This document shows positions 1 through 5,196 of a stretch of DNA of 5,739 bases, one piece after another. Source of the stretch: Piscirickettsiaceae bacterium (GTDB lineage: Bacteria > Pseudomonadota > Gammaproteobacteria > Thiomicrospirales > Thiomicrospiraceae). The notes under the pieces were generated by a model, which was given only the letters and a program-made list of their open reading frames with translations, did no database searches and was not told where the DNA came from. The translations under genes and the position numbers were made by a program. Within the stretch, counting starts at the first letter, position 1. Every line of letters begins with the position of its first letter. The stretch covers positions 1 through 5,739 of the forward strand of contig JAASTL010000083.1 of NCBI GenBank assembly GCA_021767305.1, in the 5' to 3' direction.

Positions 1-435
1 CTGTTTAAGTGAGTAGGTGTTACTTAATAGCTCACCTTTCAAACCTTGCGTCAGCGCGCCAATTGGCATAACAAATGCGGTTGCTGCCTGACGTGCACGA
101 CGCTGAATCAATTCGGTGACCGCTTGCGTATCATTGACCGGTGAGGTGTCCGGCGGGCAGCAAATACTGGTGATGCCGCCGGCTACCGCGGCTTTAGTTT
201 CACTGTCGATACTGCCGGCATAGTTGGCTCCAGGCTCGCCAAGGCGCGCTTGTAAATCAACTAAACCTGGTAACACCCATTTGCCGGTGGCATCAATCTC
301 TTGATCAACCGAATAGTTTTCAGGGGGTTCATCGGCAATCGCAAAAATTCTGCCGCGTGAAAGATAGATGTTGGTGGTTTTGTCTAAATTCTGTGCCGGG
401 TCAATGACGCGACCATTGGTAATGGCAATTCTCAT
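1..435 (-). CDS. pyrC': Dihydroorotase-like protein PyrC' (PyrX), non-catalytic ATCase partner; 3' end outside window
   Basis: This is the N-terminal 145 residues of an amidohydrolase-superfamily dihydroorotase homologue, still open at the window edge. The complete protein would be about 420 residues. The start ATG overlaps the pyrB stop (ATGA) and has an AGGAGG ribosome binding site 7 bases upstream. The N-terminal beta domain (residues 1-55, from [15 protein letters not shown]) leads into [14 protein letters not shown] at 56-69. Active dihydroorotases have DxHxHLREPG there. Here both zinc-binding histidines are replaced (Gln62, Arg64) and the substrate-binding arginine is Gly66. The usual MPNTxP segment is [10 protein letters not shown] (93-102). 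Those losses are seen directly. In Pseudomonas, PyrC' proteins of this kind are inactive as dihydroorotase but are required to assemble the PyrB6-PyrC'6 aspartate transcarbamoylase. The same cytoplasmic structural role is inferred here from the sequence and the pyrB-pyrC' coupling. The remaining catalytic positions lie outside the window. Confidence 0.93.
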   Translation of the reverse strand, partial: MRIAITNGRVIDPAQNLDKTTNIYLSRGRIFAIADEPPENYSVDQEIDATGKWVLPGLVDLQARLGEPGANYAGSIDSETKAAVAGGITSICCPPDTSPVNDTQAVTELIQRRARQAATAFVMPIGALTQGLKGELLSNTYSLKQ

Positions 436-1481
436 TCCGCGTCCTCCTCAGTTTGTAAATCTAATGAGGCTTGTTGTTCCTCTTCGGCTTTATGTTGGGC
501 GAGTTGAGCCGCATTGCTAATTAAAATCGACATCACCGCCATACGCACCGCAATACCGTAGGTTACCTGTTCCAGAATGACCGATTGTGGGCCATCGGCC
601 ACTACAGAATCAATTTCAACACCGCGGTTGATTGGCCCAGGGTGCATGACAATGGCGTCGGGTTTGGCGAGCGCTAAGCGAGATTCGGTCAGACCATAAA
701 GTTTAAAGAACTCTTTTTGACTTGGAATCAAGGCACTTTTCATACGTTCATTCTGTAGACGTACCATAATGATGACATCAACATCTTCCAAGCCCTCTTC
801 AATGTCATGATAAACATGAACACCCATTGCTGCCGGATCAGTTGGCATCAAGGTTTTAGGGCCGATAACACGGATTTCACGCGCCTCTAGAATACTTAAT
901 GCTTGAATCTGTGAACGCACCACTCGTGAGTGCAAAACATCACCCACAATGGCCACCTTAAGATCAAAGATATCGCCTTTATGTTTGCGGATGGTATACA
1001 TATCCAACATGGCTTGAGTTGGATGGGCGTGTTGTCCGTCACCGGCATTCATCACATGCACATGGGGTGCAACGTGTTTAGCAAAAAAGTGTGCGGCACC
1101 ACTTTCTGAGTGGCGAATAACAAACATATCAGCCTGCATGGCTTGCAGGTTCCATAAGGTATCTAATAGTGATTCGCCTTTTTTAGTGGCGGAAGTTTGA
1201 ATATCTAAACTTTCAATATCCGCAGAGAGTCTTTTTTCGGCAATTTCAAAGGTGGTTCGGGTACGTGTACTCGGCTCAAAAAACAGATTCATTATGCTTT
1301 TACCACGCAGTATCGGCACTTTTCTGATTTCATTGGTTTTGGGGTTGATAAAGGAGTCCGCAGTGTCGAGAATCTCGGTGAGGTGATGTGCCTTGAGCCC
1401 TTCCAAGGTTAAGAAATGTTTGAGTTTACCCAGCTCATTGAGCTGGATATTCGGATTAGAGAGTCGATTTTGCTGGCTCAT
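432..1481 (-). CDS. pyrB: Aspartate carbamoyltransferase catalytic subunit
   Basis: It catalyses carbamoyl phosphate plus L-aspartate to N-carbamoyl-aspartate, the committed step of pyrimidine synthesis, in the cytoplasm. Carbamoyl-phosphate residues are visible in order: [12 protein letters not shown] (68-79), the 80s-loop equivalent SATKKGES (97-104), VIRHSESGA (121-129) and [10 protein letters not shown] (151-160, His153 matching E. coli His134). The aspartate domain shows [10 protein letters not shown] (181-190), VRLQNERM (240-247, Arg241 and Gln243) and the [14 protein letters not shown] loop (278-291). At 349 residues it is longer than E. coli PyrB (about 310). The excess is an N-terminal extension of roughly 15-20 residues and an acidic Glu/Gln-rich tail from about 331. 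N-terminal extensions occur in pseudomonad-type (class A) ATCases, which work with PyrC' and have no PyrI; no pyrI is seen here. The start overlaps the pyrR stop (ATGA) and has a GAGGA site 6 bases upstream. Confidence 0.98.
   Translation of the reverse strand: MSQQNRLSNPNIQLNELGKLKHFLTLEGLKAHHLTEILDTADSFINPKTNEIRKVPILRGKSIMNLFFEPSTRTRTTFEIAEKRLSADIESLDIQTSATKKGESLLDTLWNLQAMQADMFVIRHSESGAAHFFAKHVAPHVHVMNAGDGQHAHPTQAMLDMYTIRKHKGDIFDLKVAIVGDVLHSRVVRSQIQALSILEAREIRVIGPKTLMPTDPAAMGVHVYHDIEEGLEDVDVIIMVRLQNERMKSALIPSQKEFFKLYGLTESRLALAKPDAIVMHPGPINRGVEIDSVVADGPQSVILEQVTYGIAVRMAVMSILISNAAQLAQHKAEEEQQASLDLQTEEDAE
443..448 (-). promoter_or_regulatory. Strong ribosome binding site of pyrC'
   Basis: The minus strand reads AGGAGG, ending 7 bases before the pyrC' ATG. 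It is built from the GAG-GAG-GAC codons of the last PyrB residues (EEDAE). A perfect site inside an ATGA-coupled junction suggests PyrC' is translated at a high rate relative to PyrB. That fits a complex needing roughly equal amounts of the two subunits. Confidence 0.8.
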
Positions 1482-1990
1482 GCTTGGTCCTCACTCGGAT
1501 TTAATATACTCAACTTCAGTGGCTCAGGGCCAGTCAATTTAATGGTCTGGCTGCACTCTAATGCCATACCGACAATATCGGCTTGGAAAGGTAGTTCACG
1601 ACAGCCTCTACGATCCAGTAAGGTAACTAGGGTGACGCTCGCAGGACGACCAAAATCAAACACTTCATTCAGCGCAGCGCGGGTGGTTCTGCCGGTGAAT
1701 AGAACGTCATCCACCAAAATAATGTGCTCATCATCAATTTCCCAAGGAATCGCCGAAGGTTTCACTGTCGGGTTTAAACCTATTTTGGAAAAATCATCAC
1801 GATAGAAAGCAATGTCAATCACACCGAGTTCATCTTCCAGTGCCAGTTTTTCATGGATAGCTTGCGCGACCCATTCGCCACCAGTGCGAATCCCAATCAT
1901 TTTAGGTGATTTACGGAAAATCTCTTTTTGCTGGAGCTGCGTACAGATATTTTCAATGAGTTCTGCTACATCGATATCGAGTTCGGTCAT
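1478..1990 (-). CDS. pyrR: PyrR, uracil phosphoribosyltransferase / pyrimidine operon regulator
   Basis: A type I phosphoribosyltransferase of 170 residues, within the normal PyrR length. Visible motifs are [10 protein letters not shown] (33-42), YRDDF (63-67), the PRPP-binding segment [14 protein letters not shown] (91-104), and [16 protein letters not shown] (126-141) for the PyrR signature usually written DRGHRELPIxAD. The latter appears to carry one extra residue. In Bacillus, PyrR binds UMP and pyr mRNA to control attenuation and also converts uracil plus PRPP to UMP. In pseudomonads it sits in the same pyrR-pyrB-pyrC' order. Only 30 bases separate ruvX from pyrR, too short for a Bacillus-style attenuator, and none is visible, so RNA-binding regulation upstream of this gene is unsupported. 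The start codon has only a weak GGA preceding it, 7 bases upstream. The gene is probably co-transcribed with ruvX and coupled to pyrB. Confidence 0.95.
   Translation of the reverse strand: MTELDIDVAELIENICTQLQQKEIFRKSPKMIGIRTGGEWVAQAIHEKLALEDELGVIDIAFYRDDFSKIGLNPTVKPSAIPWEIDDEHIILVDDVLFTGRTTRAALNEVFDFGRPASVTLVTLLDRRGCRELPFQADIVGMALECSQTIKLTGPEPLKLSILNPSEDQA
1488..1492 (-). promoter_or_regulatory. Ribosome binding site of pyrB
   Basis: The minus strand reads GAGGA, 6 bases before the pyrB ATG and inside the end of pyrR. Together with the ATGA overlap it fixes the pyrB start and implies translational coupling to pyrR. Confidence 0.7.
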
Positions 1991-2020
1991 GTGTTTTCCA
2001 ATTTAATGCGGCTTTTCTGA

Positions 2021-2431
2021 TTACAGCGATTGTAACCAGTTTTCCAATAAAATTTGAGCGGCATGATCATCAATATGAGATTTTTTTAAACCGCGGGATT
2101 CTGCTTCAATCGAGCTGAGCTGCTCTTCAATATAAAAAACCGGCTTTTGGTAGCGGCCACTTAAACGTTGACCGAACTTACGTGCCGGTTGAGTTAAGGC
2201 TTGCTCGGTGCCATCTAAGCGCATGGGCAAACCCACCACTATGGCAGCAGGTTGCCAGTTTTCAAATAGTTGGGTGATGTGTTCCCAATCCGGTTTGCCG
2301 TCTTTGCTGGCAACAATGGTTTCTGGAGAGGCCGTTTGGGTAATGGTTTGACCAATCGCAACGCCGATGCGACGCAAACCAAAATCAAAACCGATCACGG
2401 TGCCTTCAATAGGTTGGCCTTGCTTAGGCAT
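2021..2431 (-). CDS. ruvX: RuvX/YqgF, RNase H-fold nuclease (Holliday junction resolvase / pre-16S rRNA processing)
   Basis: A 136-residue YqgF-family protein, about the usual length (E. coli 138). The RNase H-fold landmarks are GFDFGLRRIGVAIG (14-27, acidic Asp16), the IVVGLP strand (64-69) followed by MRLDGTEQ (70-77), EEQLSSIEA (102-110, for the E. coli DERLSTVEA), and DDHAAQILLE (121-130, third acidic position at Asp121/122). The acidic triad is therefore present. The segment between the second and third acidic sites is several residues shorter than in E. coli, and the conserved Thr of LST is Ser. In E. coli, YqgF is essential and acts in maturation of the 5' end of 16S rRNA; a recombination role has also been proposed. 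The start overlaps the algH stop by 8 bases and has a GAGG site 6 bases upstream. AlgH next to RuvX is a common proteobacterial pairing with no settled functional reason. Confidence 0.96.
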   Translation of the reverse strand: MPKQGQPIEGTVIGFDFGLRRIGVAIGQTITQTASPETIVASKDGKPDWEHITQLFENWQPAAIVVGLPMRLDGTEQALTQPARKFGQRLSGRYQKPVFYIEEQLSSIEAESRGLKKSHIDDHAAQILLENWLQSL

Positions 2432-2990
2432 GCCCAGCCTCAGCGCTTAAGAATTCGGGGGAGATGCCCAGCGTGCCTAAGGCAACTTGCCATCGGTTTT
2501 CAATTGGGGTTTCAAACAAGAGAGTTTCGTTATAGGGAATCGTTAGCCAGCTATTTTCTTGGATTTCTTGTGCTAGTTGACCAGGTTCCCAGCCGGCAAA
2601 ACCTAAACAGATAAGGAAATGCTCCGGTGGTGAGTCTTCGCTGATCTCTTTTAGTAAATCTTCCGAGACCGTCATATTGAGATGGTCAGGAAGAGGTAGG
2701 CTACTTTTCCAGTTACCTTGACCTTTATGCAGAATAAAACCGCGCTCTAATTCAACCGGACCGCCAATTAAAACTGCATTTTGCAGGTAATCGGCATCAT
2801 AAGGTGTGTCTAGTGAGAAGTGTTCTAGAATCTCTTGCACATTGATTTTATTGGCAAGATTAATTACCAGACCCATGGAGCCATACTCATTATCTTCTAC
2901 CATGTAGACTACGGTTTTTTCAAACCAACTGTTGTCCAGAGAAGGCATGGCGACGAGGAAATTGTGTTCTAGAGATTGCATTTGTTTCAT
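2424..2990 (-). CDS. algH: AlgH/YqgE family protein (UPF0301)
   Basis: The protein has 188 residues, matching the family (about 185-190). Family signatures are FLVAMPSLDNSWFEKTVVYM (11-30), GSMGLVIN (37-44), VLIGGPVELERGFILHKG (73-90), LGFAGWEPGQLAQEIQENSW (129-148) and ENRWQVALGTLGI (164-176). The biochemical role is not established. In Pseudomonas the gene was named for an effect on alginate regulation. No signal peptide or membrane segment is seen, so it should be cytoplasmic. The start has two candidates: ATG at 2990, or ATG at 2981 (Met4), which lines up better with E. coli YqgE (MNLQHHFLIAMP). Neither has a Shine-Dalgarno sequence, and an extended -10 promoter lies 7 bases before the first ATG, so the message is probably leaderless or nearly so. 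It is the first gene of the algH-ruvX-pyrR-pyrB-pyrC' run. Confidence 0.95.
   Translation of the reverse strand: MKQMQSLEHNFLVAMPSLDNSWFEKTVVYMVEDNEYGSMGLVINLANKINVQEILEHFSLDTPYDADYLQNAVLIGGPVELERGFILHKGQGNWKSSLPLPDHLNMTVSEDLLKEISEDSPPEHFLICLGFAGWEPGQLAQEIQENSWLTIPYNETLLFETPIENRWQVALGTLGISPEFLSAEAGHA
2438..2441 (-). promoter_or_regulatory. Ribosome binding site of ruvX
   Basis: The minus strand reads GAGG, 6 bases before the ruvX ATG and within the last codons of algH. It supports the annotated start despite the 8-base overlap with algH. Confidence 0.6.
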
Positions 2991-2997
2991 AGCGCAA

Positions 2998-3006
2998 ATT
3001 ATAGCA
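2998..3006 (-). promoter_or_regulatory. Extended -10 promoter for algH-ruvX-pyrRBC'
   Basis: The minus strand reads TGC-TATAAT, a perfect sigma70-type -10 hexamer (2998-3003) with the TGn extension (3004-3006). No good -35 hexamer stands at 16-18 bases; the 17-base position reads CGCCTT. That is typical of extended -10 promoters. The predicted transcription start is at 2991-2990, the latter being the A of the first algH ATG. It lies in the only sizeable intergenic gap of the window and faces the algH operon. Activity is inferred from the motif alone. Confidence 0.7.
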
Positions 3007-3014
3007 GAGACCAG

Positions 3015-3034
3015 TTTTTGAAGGCGTTCAAAAA
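3015..3034. repeat. Perfect 8-bp inverted repeat (TTTTTGAA-GGCG-TTCAAAAA), possible operator
   Basis: The arms at 3015-3022 and 3027-3034 are exact reverse complements around a 4-base centre. The centre lies about 34 bases before the predicted algH transcription start, so the palindrome covers the -35 region. As RNA the stem has one G-C pair per strand and no following U run in the minus-strand transcript, so it is a poor terminator. A DNA-binding protein site is the better reading, but the regulator is unknown. Confidence 0.5.
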
Positions 3035-3044
3035 TTGTTCTTGG

Positions 3045-3089
3045 CTAATGCTTTTACCTAATGTTTTTAACTAATGCCTTTGAGCTAAT
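3045..3089. repeat. Imperfect short tandem repeat, CTAATG units
   Basis: Three units run head to tail: CTAATGCTTTTAC (3045-3057), CTAATGTTTTTAA (3058-3070) and CTAATGCCTTTGAG (3071-3084). A decayed fourth (CTAATT) begins at 3085 and runs into the apbE stop codon. The units are 13, 13 and 14 bases, agreeing in CTAATG and in a T-rich centre. The array lies immediately after apbE and upstream of the palindrome and promoter. It may be replication slippage or a set of spaced binding sites; the sequence does not decide. Confidence 0.6.
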
Positions 3090-4160
3090 TTAAAGATGAG
3101 ATGATTGCAGAAATTCTACTCTTTCTGCCATCTTATCGGTTTGTAGAATTTGCCCGTTATGATCGATGCAGAGGGCTTGCTCTATCCCCATGCTTTTTGC
3201 CACGGTTAACCAATGTTTTGGGCCGGCCACTAAGAGTGCAGTAGCGGCAGCGTCTGCGCGTGTGGCATCTTCATGAATAACGGTAACAGAACTAAAGCTA
3301 TCAGCAGGGTAACCGGTTTTTGGATTGATGATATGGCTGTAACGTTTACCTTGCCATGCAAAAAAACGTTGATAATCACCTGAGGTAACGATGCTTTCAT
3401 TACCGGAAAGCGCAATTTTGGCAAGTGCTTCAGCTGGGTTCTTAGGTGACTCAATGCCAATTTGCCATGCTAAACCATTTTTTGAACCTTTCGCCTTCAT
3501 GTCGCCACCAATGCTGACTAAGGCATTTTCGATACCGTTTTCATGTAGCGTCTGCATGGCAATATCAATGGCTAGTCCTTTGGCATTGGCGCCAAAATCA
3601 AGCTGAACATCCCTGTTTTTGCTATGGAGTTGATTGCCTTCAAAATAGATATCGGCAATAGATGGACGACTCTGTAACCATTGTTGGATTTGCTGGGTGC
3701 TTGGTGGTGGGCCTTGCCACTGCTCTTTATGAAACCCCCACATAGCAATCAAAGAACCAATGCCGGGGTCAAAGTAACCTTGGCTTTGTTGGGTGAGTTG
3801 TTGCGATTTGATAATAAAGGCTTTAACCGAATCGCTCACCGCAATCGATTCTTGCTTGGCGATGGCTTGATTGATTTTAGAAACAATGCCGCCTTGTTCC
3901 CAGGCATGCCACTCTTTATGCATGAGTTGGAATTTCTGTTCAACCTGAGCGATAGCTTGGTTAGCGACTTTGTCGTCTGCATGGTAAACACTGATATCAA
4001 CCAGAGTGCCAAACACCAGAATGGTTGCACTGGTTTTGTTAAGGTCTGATTGGCTGCAACCGTAAATTAGGGAAAAGCTAATAGTTAACGCAAACAGCAG
4101 GTACCGTCGCCAACTTGAAAACAGGATTTTTTGAGAGTGGTTACTGGAGAACTTTTGCAC
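3090..4160 (-). CDS. apbE: ApbE family FAD:protein FMN transferase, lipoprotein
   Basis: ApbE enzymes cleave FAD and attach FMN covalently to a threonine of target proteins such as NqrB/NqrC or RnfD/RnfG, in the periplasm. The 356-residue product begins with a basic n-region (to RR at 18-19), a hydrophobic stretch (20-33) and the lipobox IYGC with Cys35. Serine at +2 predicts outer-membrane sorting. Family landmarks follow: FGTLVDISVY (50-59), YFDPGIGSLIAMWGF (129-143), DFGANAKGLAID (188-199), SIGGDMKAKG (216-225), TSGDYQRFF (259-267), SHIINPKTGYP (275-285) and ADAAATAL (302-309). The Mg/FAD-binding region thus looks intact. Translation most likely starts at GTG 4160: an in-frame stop lies 18 bases upstream, no ATG precedes the signal peptide, and no Shine-Dalgarno is visible. 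It begins 28 bases after gshB, so co-transcription is plausible. No Nqr or Rnf target is in the window, so its substrate is unknown. Confidence 0.93.
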   Translation of the reverse strand: MQKFSSNHSQKILFSSWRRYLLFALTISFSLIYGCSQSDLNKTSATILVFGTLVDISVYHADDKVANQAIAQVEQKFQLMHKEWHAWEQGGIVSKINQAIAKQESIAVSDSVKAFIIKSQQLTQQSQGYFDPGIGSLIAMWGFHKEQWQGPPPSTQQIQQWLQSRPSIADIYFEGNQLHSKNRDVQLDFGANAKGLAIDIAMQTLHENGIENALVSIGGDMKAKGSKNGLAWQIGIESPKNPAEALAKIALSGNESIVTSGDYQRFFAWQGKRYSHIINPKTGYPADSFSSVTVIHEDATRADAAATALLVAGPKHWLTVAKSMGIEQALCIDHNGQILQTDKMAERVEFLQSSHL

Positions 4161-4188
4161 TGTTAAAAAATAGTTTATTTAATCTGAG

Positions 4189-5148
4189 TTAAGCGAGTTT
4201 TAACTGCTGTTCCAGACAATCAAAGAGTTCACCGGCAATGTTTAAATCAAACTGCGCATCTAGTTCGCGAATGCAGGTAGGGCTGGTGACATTGATTTCA
4301 GTGATGTAATCCCCAATCACATCCAAGCCAACAAAATACAAGCCTTTGGCTTTGATGGTCGGCTTAATCTGTTCACATAACCAGCGTTCACGTTCGGTAA
4401 TTGGCATGCCCACACCGGTTCCTCCCGCCGCAATGTTACCTCGGGTTTCACCCGCTGCCGGGATTCTCGCTAAGGTGTAATCAATCGGTTCGCCATTAAT
4501 CAGCAAAATGCGTTTATCGCCTTGACTGATTTCTGGCAGGTAAGTTTGCGCCATAATGTGATGCTTGCCATGATCGGTCATGCTTTCAATAATCACATTG
4601 GTATTTGGGTCAGCTTTGCGCACTCTAAAAATCGAAGCGCCACCCATGGCATCCAAGGGTTTAAGGATAGTGTCTTGATGATCGCTGATAAAAGTTTTCA
4701 GCTGTTCTTGATTGGCGCTCACTAAAGTCGGTGGAATACACTCTGGGAACCAGCTGGCAAACAGTTTTTCATTTGCATCACGCAGGGTTTGTGGTTTATT
4801 CACTACCAAAACGCCTTCCGCTTCCGCAAGTTCTAGCATATGAGTGGAGTAGAGGTAATCATTGTTAAACGGTGGATCTTGACGGATCAGAATAATGTCC
4901 AAGCTGCTCAAAGCGATGTCATGGGAAGCACCAAAACCATAAAACTGTTCTTGTTTAATGCGATCCCAAACCTTAAGTTCGCTGGTGACAGCATGCGGTT
5001 TACCATTGCGTAGATAGATATCTTCCGGCTGCATGTAGACGAGTTCGTGACCTCGTCTCTGCGCTTCGAGTAACATGGCAAATGAGGAATCCTTGTGTGG
5101 TTTGATATTCTCAATTGGATCCATAACGATGCCGACTCGTAGACTCAT
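4189..5148 (-). CDS. gshB: Glutathione synthetase
   Basis: It joins gamma-glutamylcysteine and glycine using ATP to make glutathione, in the cytoplasm. The start at ATG 5148 gives 319 residues (E. coli 316). It lines up with E. coli GshB from LGIVMDPI and has an AGAGAG site 6 bases upstream. An in-frame GTG at 5172 would add 8 residues and is less likely. Motifs are GIVMDPIENI (6-15), DSSFAMLLEAQRRG (20-33), DPPF (91-94), VNKPQTLRDANEKLF (116-130), the ATP-grasp loop ILKPLDAMGGASIF (161-174), ARIPAAGETRGNIAAGG (227-243) and FVGLDVIGDYITEINVTSP (272-290). Glu284 and Asn286 sit at the magnesium-binding positions. The gene follows gshA by 48 bases, so the two steps of glutathione synthesis are adjacent and probably co-transcribed. 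Confidence 0.98.
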   Translation of the reverse strand: MSLRVGIVMDPIENIKPHKDSSFAMLLEAQRRGHELVYMQPEDIYLRNGKPHAVTSELKVWDRIKQEQFYGFGASHDIALSSLDIILIRQDPPFNNDYLYSTHMLELAEAEGVLVVNKPQTLRDANEKLFASWFPECIPPTLVSANQEQLKTFISDHQDTILKPLDAMGGASIFRVRKADPNTNVIIESMTDHGKHHIMAQTYLPEISQGDKRILLINGEPIDYTLARIPAAGETRGNIAAGGTGVGMPITERERWLCEQIKPTIKAKGLYFVGLDVIGDYITEINVTSPTCIRELDAQFDLNIAGELFDCLEQQLKLA

Positions 5149-5154
5149 AACTTT

Positions 5155-5160
5155 CTCTCT
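5155..5160 (-). promoter_or_regulatory. Ribosome binding site deciding the gshB start
   Basis: The minus strand reads AGAGAG, 6 bases before ATG 5148, within a purine run AGAGAGAAAG. It favours this ATG over the upstream in-frame GTG at 5172. Confidence 0.55.
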
Positions 5161-5196
5161 TAAACTCTGCACTAGATTATTTATTACAAAACCGCT

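Noticed and set aside
1416..1805. 129-residue open frame on the plus strand opposite pyrR
   Set aside because: It is fully antisense to the well-conserved pyrR and the start of pyrB, has no recognisable domain, and no promoter or ribosome site favours it.
2021..2035. TTACA-N5-TGTAA inverted repeat at the ruvX stop, as an operator or terminator before pyrR
   Set aside because: Only 5-bp arms, embedded in the last ruvX codons, with no U run and no -10 box nearby; likely chance.
3681..4049. 122-residue plus-strand open frame inside apbE
   Set aside because: It lies opposite conserved ApbE coding sequence and shows low-complexity, non-family residues; a shadow frame.
4161..4188. Terminator between gshB and apbE
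   Set aside because: The gap is AT-rich with only a five-pair A/T stem (AAATA/TATTT); too weak for an intrinsic terminator.
5149..5172. N-terminal extension of GshB from GTG 5172
   Set aside because: The 8 added residues have no counterpart in E. coli GshB, and the ATG at 5148 has a purine-rich ribosome site at proper spacing.
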